47,789 nt of DNA from Phocaeicola massiliensis B84634 = Timone 84634 = DSM 17679 = JCM 13223 (GCF_000382445.1 NZ_KB905473.1:138803-186591), one strand, 5' to 3'. Counted from the stretch's first letter, positions 25,174 to 34,955 are shown. A program made the numbers and translations. The notes: generated from the sequence alone by a model not told the origin.

Positions 25174-27480
25174 TTAGAAACGGGTATACAGAATGAAATG
25201 ATTGGCGGGAACAGTGACTTTTTCCGTTACAGTTTCGTTTTGTCCGGTGAAGTAGTTTCTCCACTCTCCTATGGGGCCCGGGAAGGTAACATCCGCATCG
25301 GTATTGCTGAAGTTGCCGACAACAGCAATAGCTTCTCCGGTAATTCCGCTAAGATAGAGGGAGCGTCCTTGGTCCCAATCGGATGCGCCTGCTCTCCATG
25401 TCAGGGTGGCGTTTCCTTCGAACAAGGATGGCTTTTCATTGCGCAAGTCAATTAATTGGCTATATATCTCAAAGAGTTCTTTGCGTGTGGCATTTTCGTA
25501 ATAATCCCAACGGATGGGTTTGCGTGATGTACGGTATTCTTCGCTGACGGCTGTTCCCGTTTCGTTACTGTTGATGCTGAAATCATATCCCAGTTCGCCG
25601 AACTGCCATATCATCTTGGGGCCCGGAACGGTGAAAAAGAAAGCTGCGTTGGCAGCCAGTTGGCGGATGCGGGTCGGGAGGTCGGTTTGGAGGACTCCGT
25701 TTCCCCATTGGGTTTGTTTGTAGCCCATGCGCTCTTCGTCATGGCTTTCCATGAAGCCCACCCATGAAGGGGTGCTCTCATACAGTCCGTCGAAACCGCT
25801 GTTTTCTTTCCAACCCATGGCAGACTGGCAATAGGCATTGTTCATGTTGCGCCATAGGTATATCCCTTCTGCCGCCAATTCTTGTTCTTCTTTCTTTTCG
25901 CAGAAGTGCTCGAATATGACGAGGGCATCGCTCTTTGCTGCCTTCACTGCCGAGTGGTAGTCCTTCAGGATGGCTATGCGGGCGGCATCGTAGTTGGAGG
26001 CGGTGGCTTCGGTAGATGCGGTTTGGGTGAAGCCTTTGGTGAGGTCGAAACGGAAACCGTCTATCTTGTATTCGTCCAGCAGGAACTTCAGGTTGCGCTT
26101 CACGAACTTGCGCACCAAGGGACTTTCATGGTTGAAGTCTTGGAAGACGCTGTAAGGATGCGGGGCGTCTGTGTTGAAGTAGGGATTGTTTCGCGCGGTC
26201 TTGTTCTTTGCGCTGTCCCAATACAGGCGGGCAAAAGGCATGTTGCCGGTGGCATGGTTGTATACTACATCGAGAATGACGGCCATGCCTTTGCGGTGGC
26301 AGGCGTCAATGAAGTCTTTATACATTTTTGGGGTGCCATACGCCTTATCGAGGGCGAAGAAGAAACACGGGTTGTATCCCCAGCTGTCGTTCCCGTCAAA
26401 CTCCTGAACAGGCATCAACTCGATGGCGTCGACGCCCATGTTTTTCAGGTAATCCAATTTCTGCAGGGCGCCACTGATACTATGGTCGGCAGTGAAATCG
26501 CGCAGGTGCATTTCGTAAATGACCGGTTGTTTGGGATGTTGCATCTTGAAATCGGGTACACTCCAGGCATAGTTGTCTCGTTGTATCTTGAATACCGAAA
26601 CAATTCCTTTTCCGCCTTTTGGGTATCTTTTGTTGTCGGGATAGGTGGATGCCGGGATGTCATCGTCATGCCCCGGGTCGAGAATCTTTTCGCAGTAGGC
26701 ATCTGCCAAACGGATGACTTCACCGCCTTTGGTCCCTACATAGTATTGAAATGCATATTCTTTTGTCGGGTTGAGGTTGTTCAGGGTTATCCACCAACAT
26801 CCGGCGGCATCGTCGCGACACATCTGGCAGTCCTCCTTATTGGTCAGTTCCCAGTTGTTGAAGTCGCCGAGGACGTGTGCAAAGTCTTTGTGGTTGCCTT
26901 CGGTGTCTTTGTCATAGAGTACAAGAGTCACGGTGGTGTTGTTGATGACGTTGATGCCTTCTTCCACATTCCCGGGCAGGGCTGCATGCTTAATTTCGGC
27001 CGGCGAGAAGCCTTGGTACTTATGGTCTGTGACCTTCACAAAGGAATCGATGTCAATCCCCTTCTTGCTGCCGTCTGAACTACGGATAACGATGCCCAGT
27101 TTTTCTATCGGTGTCTTGCCTGACTGAAACCATTGGCGTATGTCGGGTTCCAGCGTGATGCTCCATATATTTTCTTCCAGCTTTGTCATCTTGCATTTAT
27201 CTATGTTCTGGTTCCATTCGGCCGGGACATACTGCCAGTCACCTTCGCCCACTACGCCGGTGTGGATATATACTTCCCCCTTGTATCCGAACAGGGCGGA
27301 AGAGGTCGGTGCTTTGAAGGTGATGGTCAGCGGTTGGTCGGCATCCGGTGTTTTGGGAGAGTAGTTCATGCCCTCGCCCGGCTGCAGGTCGGGCAAATCT
27401 TCTTTATTGTCATCCGAGCAGGCGATGAATAAGCAGGATAGCAATAACCCCGGTAAAAGGGGAAATTTATATTTCTTCAT
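25174..27480 (-). CDS. Surface GH13 alpha-amylase lipoprotein at the susG position
   Basis: This 768-residue lipoprotein (signal ending LFIACSDD, Cys21) is the terminal gene of the sus operon. Residues ~40-160 form a beta-rich module (SPKTPDADQPLTITFKAP) that may bind starch. Residues ~175-300 look like a CBM48-type module, with VLGDFNNW at 203-210. The GH13 barrel follows from ~318: DVVYNH at 404-409, nucleophile Asp479 in GFRFDLTKGF, acid/base Glu524 in VIFEHF, and Asp581 in ESHDEER. This differs from B. thetaiotaomicron SusG (692 residues, CBM58 inserted in the barrel, no CBM48). I recall an enzyme of this layout described from the B. ovatus sus locus. The likely role is starch cutting at the cell surface. 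A hairpin separates it from susF. Confidence 0.85.
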   Translation of the reverse strand: MKKYKFPLLPGLLLSCLFIACSDDNKEDLPDLQPGEGMNYSPKTPDADQPLTITFKAPTSSALFGYKGEVYIHTGVVGEGDWQYVPAEWNQNIDKCKMTKLEENIWSITLEPDIRQWFQSGKTPIEKLGIVIRSSDGSKKGIDIDSFVKVTDHKYQGFSPAEIKHAALPGNVEEGINVINNTTVTLVLYDKDTEGNHKDFAHVLGDFNNWELTNKEDCQMCRDDAAGCWWITLNNLNPTKEYAFQYYVGTKGGEVIRLADAYCEKILDPGHDDDIPASTYPDNKRYPKGGKGIVSVFKIQRDNYAWSVPDFKMQHPKQPVIYEMHLRDFTADHSISGALQKLDYLKNMGVDAIELMPVQEFDGNDSWGYNPCFFFALDKAYGTPKMYKDFIDACHRKGMAVILDVVYNHATGNMPFARLYWDSAKNKTARNNPYFNTDAPHPYSVFQDFNHESPLVRKFVKRNLKFLLDEYKIDGFRFDLTKGFTQTASTEATASNYDAARIAILKDYHSAVKAAKSDALVIFEHFCEKKEEQELAAEGIYLWRNMNNAYCQSAMGWKENSGFDGLYESTPSWVGFMESHDEERMGYKQTQWGNGVLQTDLPTRIRQLAANAAFFFTVPGPKMIWQFGELGYDFSINSNETGTAVSEEYRTSRKPIRWDYYENATRKELFEIYSQLIDLRNEKPSLFEGNATLTWRAGASDWDQGRSLYLSGITGEAIAVVGNFSNTDADVTFPGPIGEWRNYFTGQNETVTEKVTVPANHFILYTRF

Positions 27481-27497
27481 GATGGACTTGATTAGAA

Positions 27498-27528
27498 AAA
27501 GCCGCCCTTTTGGACGAAGGACGGCTTT
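27498..27528 (-). terminator. Hairpin between susF and the terminal amylase gene
   Basis: Arms AAAGCCGCCCTT (27498-27509) and AAGGACGGCTTT (27517-27528) pair at 11 of 12 positions. On the minus strand the stem is followed by TTTCT, so it resembles an intrinsic terminator inside the operon. It could reduce read-through from susF into the amylase gene. Confidence 0.5.
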
Positions 27529-27554
27529 CAGGGTTTTTAAAATCTGTATACTGG

Positions 27555-29003
27555 TTATTCTACTTTTCCGGTGTTGTCCGAGAAGTTCAGATATGCCTTT
27601 TGTCCGGCTTTTCCTTGTACTCTTTCTTGGTCTCCATCATTGCCGCGGTATTCGATTTTACCATTCAGGATAATAAATTCTGTTCTCCACCAGTCGGTAG
27701 CGGCGGCTTCGGGGTGTACGCATATACGGAGCTCTCCGTTCTTGGCGAATGCCGGTGAGACGAATGAGCCGTCTGCATCTGTCGGGATGGTGAATAAATC
27801 TTGTTCTGCCAACTGGTCGTTCCAACCGTCATGAGAGGTATCTCCTATCAGATATACATTGGGTGTTTCAAACTCTACCACCCGGTTATCACCGATGACT
27901 GATACATAGACCAGATACCAGCCTGCTTTACCCACTTTGATGTTTCCGTCAGAATCCGACAATCCGGCACGGTCGACAGATGCTTGCGAAATAGTGGCGG
28001 CAAAACCGAAGTCATTGCCCCAGTCGGCTTGCGGAGCAAATTTCACTTGGTCATCGGCAGCGAAATAGTAAATGCCCCAGAAGGCACCTTTTGTGTCGTT
28101 GACGGGAACAAACTGTTTCCATATCTTGCCCCAGTTATATGCGCTTCCGGTCATATAGAGTTCTGTGGGAGCACTGTTGTCTTTTACTGAATAGCGGAAA
28201 TCGGTCATATTGATTGTAATCTTGATTTTACCGGCTTCTTCCACCATGATGGCTCCTGCTTCCTTATCACCTACTTTCCAAGTCAGGAAGTTTTCGGCGG
28301 CGGTGTCGCCATCTTTTTGAGCGCCTAAAGCCTGTGCCCAGTCAATATCTTTGCCGTTGATGGCGGAAGCCGGGAAAATCTTAAAGTTCTGATTGGCTTC
28401 TGTCGTTTCGGTTTCCAATGTATAGACATTCTTATTGTTGGGATCGAGTGTCATGGGCAAGGCGCCTTCTGCATTCCAGCCGGTAAATGCACCTACTACA
28501 TAGTAACCTTTCGGGTCTACTGCCGGTGTTGCTCCCGGCTTTAGCGTGATATTTACTTCATTGCCCGAAAGTTGGATACCGTCTCCGGCCGGAGTGGTGG
28601 CTGCTGCTTTGACTATAACACGCAGATTGCGTGCTACACTGGCACGGCTTTTATATATTTCCTGGGTAATACTGTCCAGTTGCGTCAAGGCTACTTTTAC
28701 AGTACCGTCTTTGGTCGTGAAGGGTAAAGAGTAATCATCGTTGAATAGTAAAGAACTGAGAGTTATGGTACTGCCTTCCACAGCGGTAGTTGAAGTTAAT
28801 TTTACAATTTCTACCGAGTCGGCAGTGGCTTCATCCATGCTAATATTGGCATCTTGACCGGTTGTGAAAGTTGCTGTCATTTGTTCTGCACTATCCTCTT
28901 GGGGATTGGACTGGGGGGCAGCCCAGTCCTTGAAGTCTTCATTACAAGCAGAGAATCCTATGGTAAATAGAAACATTCCTGCGTATATAAATTGCTTTTT
29001 CAT
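27555..29003 (-). CDS. susF: Starch-binding outer-membrane lipoprotein SusF
   Basis: This 482-residue protein (B. thetaiotaomicron SusF is about 485) has a lipoprotein signal ending FTIGFSACNED (Cys20). An Ig-like N-terminal domain is followed by tandem starch-binding modules, marked by GYYVVGAFTGWN (about residue 166), ELYMTGSAYNWGKIWKQF (about 280) and NVYLIGDTSHDGWND (about 383). Each carries the Trp-rich surface typical of SusE/SusF. It binds starch on the cell surface and has no catalytic function. The last ~100 residues resemble those of the neighbouring SusE, as expected for tandem paralogues. It lies 24 bp after susE. Confidence 0.9.
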   Translation of the reverse strand: MKKQFIYAGMFLFTIGFSACNEDFKDWAAPQSNPQEDSAEQMTATFTTGQDANISMDEATADSVEIVKLTSTTAVEGSTITLSSLLFNDDYSLPFTTKDGTVKVALTQLDSITQEIYKSRASVARNLRVIVKAAATTPAGDGIQLSGNEVNITLKPGATPAVDPKGYYVVGAFTGWNAEGALPMTLDPNNKNVYTLETETTEANQNFKIFPASAINGKDIDWAQALGAQKDGDTAAENFLTWKVGDKEAGAIMVEEAGKIKITINMTDFRYSVKDNSAPTELYMTGSAYNWGKIWKQFVPVNDTKGAFWGIYYFAADDQVKFAPQADWGNDFGFAATISQASVDRAGLSDSDGNIKVGKAGWYLVYVSVIGDNRVVEFETPNVYLIGDTSHDGWNDQLAEQDLFTIPTDADGSFVSPAFAKNGELRICVHPEAAATDWWRTEFIILNGKIEYRGNDGDQERVQGKAGQKAYLNFSDNTGKVE

Positions 29004-29027
29004 GATGAATCTTTCGTTTTAAGGTTA

Positions 29028-30200
29028 TTATTTTAGTTCTCCTGTTCCGGCTGTGAAGTTGAGTCGGATGGTCTTGCCTGCTGCTCCTTGAATAGAATAC
29101 TCAGGACCAACATCTTTACCCCAACTGTCATTGACCGGATTGTTTTCGCGATAGAAGATTTCACCGTTACAGAGTGTAAATTCTGTTCTCCACCAGTCGA
29201 CATCTGTCTTAACACAGATACGGGCTTCACCGCTTGCTGTCATGGCAGGAGACACGAATGAACCGTCTTTATTGTCGGGAGCAGTAAATTTCCAAGTGTC
29301 GTTATAGTCCCATGTTCCTCCATTGGTTGCTCCGAACAGATATACTTCGCCCGGATAGAATGTCATGGTAAATGTATAATCACTGCCTTTTACTGCCGCT
29401 TTGATAAATACTACATACCAACCGGCGTTTTTGACAGTTATATTACCGCTGTTGGTGCCGATAACACCGGACTCGGCTTTGTCTGTGATTGTTAAACGGG
29501 TATCGTCCGAACCGATGTATTCTTTTTCTTTGGTTCCGAACTTGAATTCATCACCGGCTGTGAAATAAATGAGTCTCCAGAATTGTCCGTCCAATCCGCT
29601 GACTTGTACCATTGGTTTCCAGATAGTCCATTCTGTGTCGAGCATAGAACCAACGAGGAACATGGTTTGGGGGGCTTCTAACTTGTCGGTGGATGCGTTG
29701 CCCAGTACTTTCAGCAATTCTATCACATTAGAAATGCACACTCCCCGGTCACTATCTGTAATGGTAGCCTTCAGGCGGATAAAGACGCTGATTGGTGTAG
29801 TCGGGAAATCGGCTCCTTCATTCTGGGCAGTCCATAATTCTATGATAGCCGTATTCAGTTCAGATGCCACTACATCCATTTTGGCTGTAGAATAAGTTGT
29901 AGTCAATTCGGTATAGTTTGCTTCACTTTCTTCTGTCTTTTCTGTAAATTCAGAATTAAGCGCCACCTGAACACTGTATGTTGTAGCAGCCGGAAAACCA
30001 TAATCTGGCTGTGAACAAGTCAATTCCACTGTCTTCGCATTTTTCAAGTCGTAGATATTGTTGGCTGCATATGGCGGCAGGTTGAGTGAAAAGGTGGTAG
30101 GCTCTTTTAGAACGGGATTGCTATCGTCGTCCTTTTCGCATGCTGTAAACACGGACAGGGTGAATACAGCAAGAAGCAATATGTTGAATATCTTTTTCAT
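29028..30200 (-). CDS. susE: Starch-binding outer-membrane lipoprotein SusE
   Basis: The start at 30200 (MKKIFNILLLAVFTLSVFTA then Cys21) gives a compact lipoprotein signal. An in-frame ATG at 30209 is possible and adds three residues. The ~390-residue length matches SusE (387). Residues ~30-140 form an Ig-like domain (EPTTFSLNLPPYAANNIYDL). Two starch-binding modules follow, with MFLVGSMLDTEWTIWKPMV and EVYLFGATNGGTWDYND. The C terminus resembles SusF (AGKTIRLNFTAGTGELK). The protein forms a surface starch-binding complex with SusC/D/F. Confidence 0.9.
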   Translation of the reverse strand: MKKIFNILLLAVFTLSVFTACEKDDDSNPVLKEPTTFSLNLPPYAANNIYDLKNAKTVELTCSQPDYGFPAATTYSVQVALNSEFTEKTEESEANYTELTTTYSTAKMDVVASELNTAIIELWTAQNEGADFPTTPISVFIRLKATITDSDRGVCISNVIELLKVLGNASTDKLEAPQTMFLVGSMLDTEWTIWKPMVQVSGLDGQFWRLIYFTAGDEFKFGTKEKEYIGSDDTRLTITDKAESGVIGTNSGNITVKNAGWYVVFIKAAVKGSDYTFTMTFYPGEVYLFGATNGGTWDYNDTWKFTAPDNKDGSFVSPAMTASGEARICVKTDVDWWRTEFTLCNGEIFYRENNPVNDSWGKDVGPEYSIQGAAGKTIRLNFTAGTGELK

Positions 30201-30237
30201 AATATACATACTTTAATTGTTAAACGGAAACTACTGA

Positions 30238-31893
30238 TTAATATCCTGTGTTTTGTGACATATTCGGATTGTTATTCATATCCGATGCCGGGATAGGATA
30301 AACATTGTAGAAAGAAGAAACAGAAGTTCCGGTTGCTGCTCCACCTTTCCAGTCCCATAAATATTTATTGCTAGTGAACATATCGAAACGGATCAAGTCC
30401 GAACGACGGCGTCCTTCCAGATAGAACTCACGTGCCCATTCGTCAATAATCTCTTTTTCGGTCACTGTCTGAACAAGTCTGGTACAGTTGGCGCGTCTGC
30501 GGAGGGTATTGATATCTTCGGTTGCATCTTCTCCCAGGCGGAATTTGGCTTCAGCTCGGGTCAAATAGGCTTCAGACAAACGCATCAAAGGAATATCGGT
30601 ATCGGGATATTCGGTATGATGTGTCGGCTGTCCGTCTGAGCGGATATTTTGCCATTTTACGATAGATAATCCATCTTTAAAACCGGATATGACATCAGTT
30701 TCGATTTTGCGGATACCGCCACCGATTCCTGAATAGAACATGGCGCGGTCATCGCCTGCCGCTTTGATCATATCTATTGTTCTTGTGCCATATTGGGCAT
30801 CGAAAGCATCTATTTTTTCATCCGTGTTGATTTCTCCTGCTGCAGGCACTTCAATGTCGCCGGGTAACATCGGCACTTGAGAAAGATCAGGGAAGAATTT
30901 TTTAACTAATGCAGCGCGTGAAAAGATACAAGACCATCCATTGGTAGTTCCCATACGTGGCATGCCGGCAGTGCGGGTACCATTAACTAAATAAGTGGAC
31001 CCTCCATAATTACGTGTTTTGATACCATCCTGGCGGATAGGCAGGATAATTTCTTGCATCGCCTGTGCGTTTTCATCGTTATCCGCCATGAACAATAAAC
31101 GATATTCGGGACATAGCTTATAAGATGAATTGATTACTTTGTCTGCATAATCTCTTGCGTTGGCATAGTCAGCTTTGCCGGTATATACTTCTGCATTCAG
31201 ATACAGACGTGCGCGCAGCAACCAGTTTGCCGCTTTGTCGGCACGGCCAAACGGGGCTTGGCGTGGTTCATACATTGCGCTTTCGCATTGGCTTAACTCA
31301 TTTTGGATGTAGTCATATAAATCGCTGCCTTTCTTTTCAACCGGAAGCTCGTTGTTAAAGTGTTCTTTAAAAGGTGCTTTACCAAATAAATCAAGGAAGT
31401 AGAAATAATGTAATGCACGCAGGAAGCGGACTTCGGAGCGTTGACGCATTGTTTCTTCATCGTCTTTTCCTTCTGTCTGGTCAAGGAAGAAGTTGAGTTG
31501 TGTAATATTGTATCCCAAGCGGACGTATGTCCATTCGGTGCGGATACTGGAAGAGTTCCAACTGATGTTTGTCAGCTGAGGGATATCTGTGTCGGTTTGC
31601 CAAGCCCAGATACATTCATCACTTGGTAATTCGTTGCAGTTAAAGATGGTACGGTAAAATCCTGATTCACCTTCATCTTGTCCGTCGAGGTCGGCTGATC
31701 CGGCCGGTCCTTTTTGTCCTGTCAAGCCTAATAATGCATATTCTTTTACGAATACATCATTTTGGTCAAAGCTGGGCGCATATTGAGGATCAATAGGACT
31801 AATATCCAAATCATTAATGCACGAACTGGTGCCCAGAATGGCAGTAACCATCAGTGCTGAGGCAAATATCTTTTTAAAATATCTTGTTTTCAT
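30238..31893 (-). CDS. susD: Starch-binding outer-membrane lipoprotein SusD
   Basis: This 551-residue protein has exactly the B. thetaiotaomicron SusD length. The lipoprotein signal ends TAILGTSSCIND (Cys25). The SusD/RagB fold is indicated by VRFLRALHYFYFLDLFGKAP and DKAANWLLRARLYLNAEVYTG (helical TPR-like scaffold) and by ADEAKFRLGEDATEDINTLRRR-like C-terminal helices. The ending EFYLEGRRRSDLIRFDMFT is the family hallmark. It forms the lid of the SusC transporter and binds starch. It begins 23 bp after susC and shares a 15-base leader with it. Confidence 0.96.
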   Translation of the reverse strand: MKTRYFKKIFASALMVTAILGTSSCINDLDISPIDPQYAPSFDQNDVFVKEYALLGLTGQKGPAGSADLDGQDEGESGFYRTIFNCNELPSDECIWAWQTDTDIPQLTNISWNSSSIRTEWTYVRLGYNITQLNFFLDQTEGKDDEETMRQRSEVRFLRALHYFYFLDLFGKAPFKEHFNNELPVEKKGSDLYDYIQNELSQCESAMYEPRQAPFGRADKAANWLLRARLYLNAEVYTGKADYANARDYADKVINSSYKLCPEYRLLFMADNDENAQAMQEIILPIRQDGIKTRNYGGSTYLVNGTRTAGMPRMGTTNGWSCIFSRAALVKKFFPDLSQVPMLPGDIEVPAAGEINTDEKIDAFDAQYGTRTIDMIKAAGDDRAMFYSGIGGGIRKIETDVISGFKDGLSIVKWQNIRSDGQPTHHTEYPDTDIPLMRLSEAYLTRAEAKFRLGEDATEDINTLRRRANCTRLVQTVTEKEIIDEWAREFYLEGRRRSDLIRFDMFTSNKYLWDWKGGAATGTSVSSFYNVYPIPASDMNNNPNMSQNTGY

Positions 31894-31916
31894 GATTATT
31901 TCGTTTTAAAGTTAAG

Positions 31917-34900
31917 TTAAAATTGAAGGCTAAGACCTAATAAGAATGTCGTTGCTCTGGGGTATGGGTTACTGTCTATACCACTTTTGATTTCCGGATC
32001 GAGTCCTTTGTATTTAGAGATAACGAACGGGTTCTGTACGGTAGCAAATACACGGCCGCCCACTCCTTGATAGGCCTGTGACCGGAGTAAGTTTTTGAAA
32101 GAATATCCCAATGTGATATTGTCACAACGGATGAATGAAGCGTTACGAACAAAATAGTCACTCATATAGTATTCGCCTTTTCCTGTGAAACCAAGAGCTA
32201 TGGCTTCTTTGGTCGTGTTGACGTATGCATTGTTAGTATACAGTCCGGAAGCACTGACATTCGCCTTATTGCTCAAGAAGTCATAATAAACATAGTTGTT
32301 GAGGCTTGCACGCAAAGAGAAGCTGAAGTCCCAGTCTTTATACAGCATTTTGGAAGTCAGACCCATCAATACGTCGGCAGCCGGTTTCTTATAGATATAT
32401 TTGTCGGCACTGTTGATCTTGCCATCACCGTTGCGGTCTACGAACATATTTTCGATAGGCTTTCCGTTTTCATCGTAAACTTGCTGGTAAACATAGAATG
32501 CGTTGGCTGCATGTCCTACTTTATTTGCTTGAACTTTGGTATTGTTACCTCTGGATATCTTATCACCGGTTTCAACATAATAGTCACTATCATCACCACC
32601 GTTCAGCTTCGTAATTTCGTTGTGGTTCCAAGTAACATTGTAAGTTAAATCCCATGTAAAGTCTTTGGATACAATTGGTTTGGCATTGATGGAGAATTCT
32701 ACACCATAATTCTTTAATGAACCGATATTCTTCATCATCTGTGCATTGAAATTAGTTCCTACAGGAATCTTGACACTGTTCAGCAAGTCCTCTGTTTCAC
32801 GATAGTATCCATCGATAGCACCTGATATTCTTCCATTCAGGAAACCAAAATCCAAACCGCCGTTCCAGGTAGTTGTTTTTTCCCATTTCAAATCTGTGTT
32901 GAAAGCCTTGGGGCGTGAAGAACTGTAATAAGTGTCACCGAAAGGATATTGTGCATAATCATCGCTTGTCACATACAGAGGAAGGAAAGCAAAGTCATCA
33001 CCTATATCCTGCTGTCCTGTGATACCCCAACCAAGACGAAGTTTCAAATCGGAAAGGAAGTTCACGTTTTTCAGGAAGTTTTCTTCTTTCATCTTCCAGC
33101 CTAAAGCTAATGAAGGGAATGTACCCCAGCGGTTGTCACTGCTAAACCGTGAAGAACCATCCCAGCGCATGGTGAACGTGAATAAATAGCGGTTCAGTAA
33201 GGAGTAGTTTAAACGTCCGAAGAAAGAAACCAGCGTATTGCGTGTTGCATAAGCTTTTTGACTGCGCAATGCTTGATCCACCGGTTCGTTTTTATAAGAA
33301 TCCCATCCTTGACCTACACCGTCAGCGCCATTACGATGGAAATGTTGCTCCTCACCACCGACCATGATGTCGAAATCATGTGCGCCAAGGGACTTGATGT
33401 ATTGTGCATAAGCATTATAGGATATATTATACTTGTACTGGGTAGATAATCCGTTCCATCCGTAATAGTTATTGGTGTATGAGTATGGAGAAACAATTTC
33501 ACGTTCATTACCGTCTGCATATTCACCGCCGATGCTGGCATGGAGACGCAAGTCCGGCAAGAAATGAACTTTATAGTCTACTTCTACATTGCCTACAAAG
33601 TCGTTGCTGTTTGCTTTTTTATTACGTTGTTCCAGTGCAGCCAATGGGTTTTGAGGAGTGTTTTTATCTGTCGTATAAGTCCAGTCTTTATCACTGAAAC
33701 CGTCTGTAGCTTGCATATTCTGCCAATAACCGCCTGAGAATTTAAACGCATCTCCTGTTCCATAAACAGGATGAGTAGGAGCAATAGATAATGCACCGCC
33801 TACGGCTGCACCCGCATCGGCATAACGATTTCTACCATACATATATTTGGCGTTGATATTGAATTTCAAATGGTCGTTAAAGAATGATGGAGCAAGATTG
33901 ACAGACGCGGTCAAGCGCTGGAAGTTGGAGGTTTTAATAATACCATTTTCATTAGTATAACCGACAGATACGCGATACGGAACGTTCTTAAGTCCACCGG
34001 TAATAGAGATATGATGGTCGGTGCTTACGGCAGTACGGAAAATCTGGTCTTGCCAGTCTGTATTGGCTGTATCCATTTCTGCAGGATATTTATCTCCCCA
34101 TAACTGCTGGGCATAAGCACGGTATTCATTACCATCCAATACGTCATAACGCTTTTGAGTGGTAGCCAAAGAAATTGAACCATTGTAGTTTATTTTCGGC
34201 GCTTGTCCGTTCTTTCCTTTTTTGGTGGTGATGATAATGACACCGTTGGATGCACGTGAACCGTAGATAGCTGTTGCAGAAGCATCTTTTAGCACGGTGA
34301 AAGTTTCGATATCTTCAGGGTTAACCATTGACAGGCCGTTTGACATACCTTTGATTCCTTGATTATCAATAGCCAATCCATCAATAACCAATAGCGGGTC
34401 GTTGCTGGCATTCAAAGAGGAACCGCCACGGATACGAATCTGGGCACCGCTGCCGGGAGCACCGTCGTTGGAAATAACGCTTACACCGGCAACCTTACCG
34501 GACAACATGTCTTGTGCATTGGTAGTGATACCTTTGCTCAGCTGGTCCGGTTTGATGGCTGTTACAGAGCCGGTTGCATCATTCTTCTTAACGGTACCAT
34601 AACCAATGACTACAACGTCCTGCAATAACTGTGTATCGTCTTTCAGAATAATGTTCAGGTTGGCAGCAGCAGGTACTTCCTGTGCTTGGTAACCGATAAA
34701 TGAAATCACAATAATATCGCCTTTATTGGCGTTGAACTGGAAGTTGCCTTCGAAATCGGTAATTGTACCGTTACTACTTCCTTTTACTACAACGTTAGCA
34801 CCGATAATCGGCTCGCCGGTTGTATCTTTGACAATTCCTTTAACCGTCATTTGTTGGGCAAATGCGTCTAGGGACAAGAACAATCCCACTACTATCATGA

Positions 34901-34931
34901 GTAGGATTTTAAACATCACGTTTCTTTTCAT
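31917..34931 (-). CDS. susC: TonB-dependent starch oligosaccharide transporter SusC
   Basis: SusC (1004 residues) starts with a signal peptide (to about residue 25, SLDAFAQQ). A carboxypeptidase-like regulatory domain follows (QMTVKGIVKDTTGEPIIGAN), then a TonB box/plug region (LQDVVVIGYGTVKKNDATGS, followed by DMLSGKVAGVSVISNDGAPG). A 22-stranded barrel ends in ATTFLLGLSLQF. It imports maltooligosaccharides through the outer membrane using TonB energy. It is the second gene of the susB-C-D-E-F-amylase transcript. Confidence 0.97.
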   Translation of the reverse strand: MKRNVMFKILLMIVVGLFLSLDAFAQQMTVKGIVKDTTGEPIIGANVVVKGSSNGTITDFEGNFQFNANKGDIIVISFIGYQAQEVPAAANLNIILKDDTQLLQDVVVIGYGTVKKNDATGSVTAIKPDQLSKGITTNAQDMLSGKVAGVSVISNDGAPGSGAQIRIRGGSSLNASNDPLLVIDGLAIDNQGIKGMSNGLSMVNPEDIETFTVLKDASATAIYGSRASNGVIIITTKKGKNGQAPKINYNGSISLATTQKRYDVLDGNEYRAYAQQLWGDKYPAEMDTANTDWQDQIFRTAVSTDHHISITGGLKNVPYRVSVGYTNENGIIKTSNFQRLTASVNLAPSFFNDHLKFNINAKYMYGRNRYADAGAAVGGALSIAPTHPVYGTGDAFKFSGGYWQNMQATDGFSDKDWTYTTDKNTPQNPLAALEQRNKKANSNDFVGNVEVDYKVHFLPDLRLHASIGGEYADGNEREIVSPYSYTNNYYGWNGLSTQYKYNISYNAYAQYIKSLGAHDFDIMVGGEEQHFHRNGADGVGQGWDSYKNEPVDQALRSQKAYATRNTLVSFFGRLNYSLLNRYLFTFTMRWDGSSRFSSDNRWGTFPSLALGWKMKEENFLKNVNFLSDLKLRLGWGITGQQDIGDDFAFLPLYVTSDDYAQYPFGDTYYSSSRPKAFNTDLKWEKTTTWNGGLDFGFLNGRISGAIDGYYRETEDLLNSVKIPVGTNFNAQMMKNIGSLKNYGVEFSINAKPIVSKDFTWDLTYNVTWNHNEITKLNGGDDSDYYVETGDKISRGNNTKVQANKVGHAANAFYVYQQVYDENGKPIENMFVDRNGDGKINSADKYIYKKPAADVLMGLTSKMLYKDWDFSFSLRASLNNYVYYDFLSNKANVSASGLYTNNAYVNTTKEAIALGFTGKGEYYMSDYFVRNASFIRCDNITLGYSFKNLLRSQAYQGVGGRVFATVQNPFVISKYKGLDPEIKSGIDSNPYPRATTFLLGLSLQF

Positions 34932-34933
34932 GT

Positions 34934-34955
34934 CTTTAAATTTAAAGTTAAGTTA
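34934..34955 (-). promoter_or_regulatory. Leader of susC with palindrome and shared word
   Basis: A 14-bp perfect palindrome CTTTAAATTTAAAG (34934-34947) sits directly before the susC ATG. TAACTTAACTTTAAA on the minus strand (34941-34955) recurs before susD at 31905-31919, where it overlaps the susC stop. There is no Shine-Dalgarno sequence. These AT-rich leaders may set translation of the two highly expressed partner genes. Confidence 0.4.

Noticed and set aside
25882..27078. 398-codon plus-strand frame inside the amylase gene
   Set aside because: It is antisense to a gene with intact catalytic motifs. Its composition is a by-product of the opposite strand's codon use.
27481..27554. Gene or small RNA in the susF-amylase gap
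   Set aside because: Only a hairpin fits. There is no independent promoter box.
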